DNA of 64,000 nucleotides from Cytophagales bacterium (GTDB lineage: Bacteria > Bacteroidota > Bacteroidia > Cytophagales > Cytophagaceae). Below, in pieces: positions 62,649 through 64,000 of the stretch. Under the pieces are notes generated by a model. It saw only the letters and a list, made by a program, of their open reading frames with translations. It did no database searches and was not told the origin of the DNA. The position numbers and the translations under genes are program-made. The stretch covers positions 1-64,000 of the forward strand of contig REBA01000025.1 in the NCBI GenBank assembly GCA_004294225.1, given 5' to 3'. Each line of letters begins with the position of its first letter. Position 1 is the first letter of the stretch.

Positions 62649-63917
62649 TCAATTATTGGGTTTGGGTTTTTTGTATAGGTTTTTGAAAATAAGTCTCAAT
62701 GAAGAATCGTCAGTAAAATACGCATATACCCAATTGATAAAAACTTGTAAGCGGTTCTTCATTCCCATCAATAACAGCACATGAATGCCCATCCATAAAA
62801 TCCAGGCAAAGAAACCTTGAAAGCTAAATTTAGGAAAATCAACCACAGCTTTGTTTTTACCTATGGTAGCCATACTGCCTTTATCGGTATATTCATAATC
62901 TGGAAAATTATTTTTAGAGCTGTATGAGCAGGTTAAATATCGGTAAAAGTATTCTGCTTGGCTAATGGCTACACTAGCTACTTGGGGATGACCATTAGGG
63001 TATTTATCGGTTGCCATAAAGGCGATATCGCCCAAAGCATATATATTTTCGAAGCCTAAAACTTTAAATTTTCTGTCTACAGCTATTCTATTTCCTCTTT
63101 CAATTTTAATATTTTCTAATCCATCAATCACATTTCCTTTGATACCAGCTGACCATATTAGCGTGTTCGAACAGATTATTTCTCCATTATTTAATTCTAC
63201 TTTATCGCCATCATATGCCTTGACACGTGTATTGAGCTTAATTTTTACGCCCATCTGCTCAAGATAGGTTTGAGATTTTTCTTGAGATATTTTAGACATG
63301 GGGCCAAGTGTGGCATTTCCGCCTTCCACTAAAAAAATATTTACCAAGCGATAATCAAAGTCGGGGTAATCTTTAGGAAGTATATTTTTCTTCATTTCTG
63401 CCAAAGCACCAGCTAATTCAACCCCAGTAGCCCCACCACCAGCAATTACGATATTAAACAATGATTCTTTTCGCTCTTGAGAAGCATAGGTTGCTTCTTC
63501 AAAATTTTCTAAAATATGCTGTCTTAATTTTACTGCTTCTACCGTAGATTTCATTGGAAAAGCATGTTGTTCGATTTCAGAATTTTCAAAAAAATTTGTA
63601 GTAGCTCCAGTGGCGATGACGAGTACATCATACTGAAAATTACCAATACTTGTGATAATAATTTGGGATTCAGCATCTATTTTTTGCACTTCTGCGACCC
63701 TAATTCTTACATTATGATTATTTTGAAAAACTTTTCTTAATGGAAAAGATACGGCACTCGGTTCTAAATGGGCTGCAGCTACTTGGTAAAATAATGGCTG
63801 AAATTGATGATGATTATTTTTGTCGATAATCAAAATCTCATAGCTAGAATTTGTTAGCTTTCTAGCTAATTTTAGTCCAGCAAAGCCAGCTCCTATAATG
63901 ATTATTTTAGATTTCAT
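62649..63917 (-). CDS. Type II NADH dehydrogenase (NDH-2-like)
   Basis: This 422-residue membrane-associated flavoprotein oxidises NADH and reduces quinone without pumping protons. It has the FAD motif IIIGAGFAGLKLARKL (5-20), NHHQFQPLFYQVAA, the NAD motif IVIAGGGATGVELAGAL, and IYALGDIAFM near the second FAD site. A C-terminal amphipathic region with a hydrophobic stretch (FAWILWMGIHVLLLMG) anchors it to the membrane, as in other NDH-2 enzymes. Confidence 0.93.
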   Translation of the reverse strand: MKSKIIIIGAGFAGLKLARKLTNSSYEILIIDKNNHHQFQPLFYQVAAAHLEPSAVSFPLRKVFQNNHNVRIRVAEVQKIDAESQIIITSIGNFQYDVLVIATGATTNFFENSEIEQHAFPMKSTVEAVKLRQHILENFEEATYASQERKESLFNIVIAGGGATGVELAGALAEMKKNILPKDYPDFDYRLVNIFLVEGGNATLGPMSKISQEKSQTYLEQMGVKIKLNTRVKAYDGDKVELNNGEIICSNTLIWSAGIKGNVIDGLENIKIERGNRIAVDRKFKVLGFENIYALGDIAFMATDKYPNGHPQVASVAISQAEYFYRYLTCSYSSKNNFPDYEYTDKGSMATIGKNKAVVDFPKFSFQGFFAWILWMGIHVLLLMGMKNRLQVFINWVYAYFTDDSSLRLIFKNLYKKPKPNN

Positions 63918-64000
63918 AGTTTTGAAAATGTTGTCTAGAAAATTTTAAGAAATGCGAATAGTACAATAGAGGTTCTTGGGTTGGGCTTATTTTTTAATAT

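Noticed and set aside
1..64000. CRISPR arrays, tRNA or rRNA genes
   Set aside because: No regularly spaced direct repeats, cloverleaf-like sequences with a CCA-type acceptor, or rRNA signature segments were noticed on either strand.

Overview
The window looks like chromosome from a low-G+C Bacteroidota bacterium (Cytophagia/Flavobacteriia-like). The evidence is a GldC gliding-motility protein, secreted proteins with type IX secretion (T9SS) C-terminal sorting domains, a TonB-dependent receptor with a carboxypeptidase-regulatory N-domain, several Bacteroidota-only families (DUF5687 membrane protein, fused two-domain E1 dehydrogenase, P-x-DGG sorting tail), and promoter boxes of the Bacteroidota type (TAnnTTTG at -7). 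I saw no rRNA, tRNA, prophage or CRISPR array.

Layout. 1-8.4 kb (minus strand): the N-terminal 592 residues of a secreted LamG-containing protein running off the left edge, a structured non-coding element, a lipoprotein GH2 beta-mannosidase, a UMF1-type MFS transporter, a small secreted barrel-like protein and a conserved protein of unknown function. 8.7-13.6 kb (plus): mreB, a possible 28-codon leader ORF, mreC, an S41 C-terminal processing protease and anmK, a cell-shape and wall-recycling cluster without mreD. 13.6-18.9 kb (minus): pyrH-frr, rfbA/rfbB and a UDP-sugar dehydrogenase for surface polysaccharide precursors, and ruvX. 19-27.5 kb (plus): rpoN, a degenerate PAP2 membrane protein, a crotonase, hemJ, a fused oligopeptide ABC ATPase, rnr and a second ABC ATPase.

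27.5-29.9 kb is the only clearly accessory island. Two nearly identical 100-bp copies of one IS3-type end flank a frameshifted XRE regulator gene and a ParE-type toxin-antitoxin pair. Beyond the second copy the IS3 fragment is fused to a REP-associated tyrosine transposase fragment, followed by a perfect palindrome and an orphan gene.

30-45.3 kb: a T9SS cargo protein and a TonB receptor, YraN, a MarR regulator, gldC, a methyltransferase, a second T9SS-type protein, lipB, an RmlD-like reductase, a protein with a P-x-DGG sorting tail, a parvulin, a PD40/OmpA envelope protein and a DUF5687 membrane protein. 45.5-49 kb: two divergent ammonium transporters with a perfect 14-bp inverted repeat at one promoter and no PII gene between them, then a 59-residue gene with three YRG motifs. 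49.5-64 kb: a DUF1573 protein, plsY, a 1683-residue secreted protein overlapping prmA, tpiA, a YxGD-repeat protein with a lipoprotein partner, a fused alpha/beta E1 dehydrogenase, an M16 peptidase and a type II NADH dehydrogenase.

Most of the window is ordinary core genome. The parts worth a second look are the 27.5-29.9 kb island, the irregular hairpin at 1885-1995, the ammonium-transporter operator, the leader ORF before mreC, the YRG microprotein, the YxGD protein and the winged-helix-like segment in the giant secreted protein.
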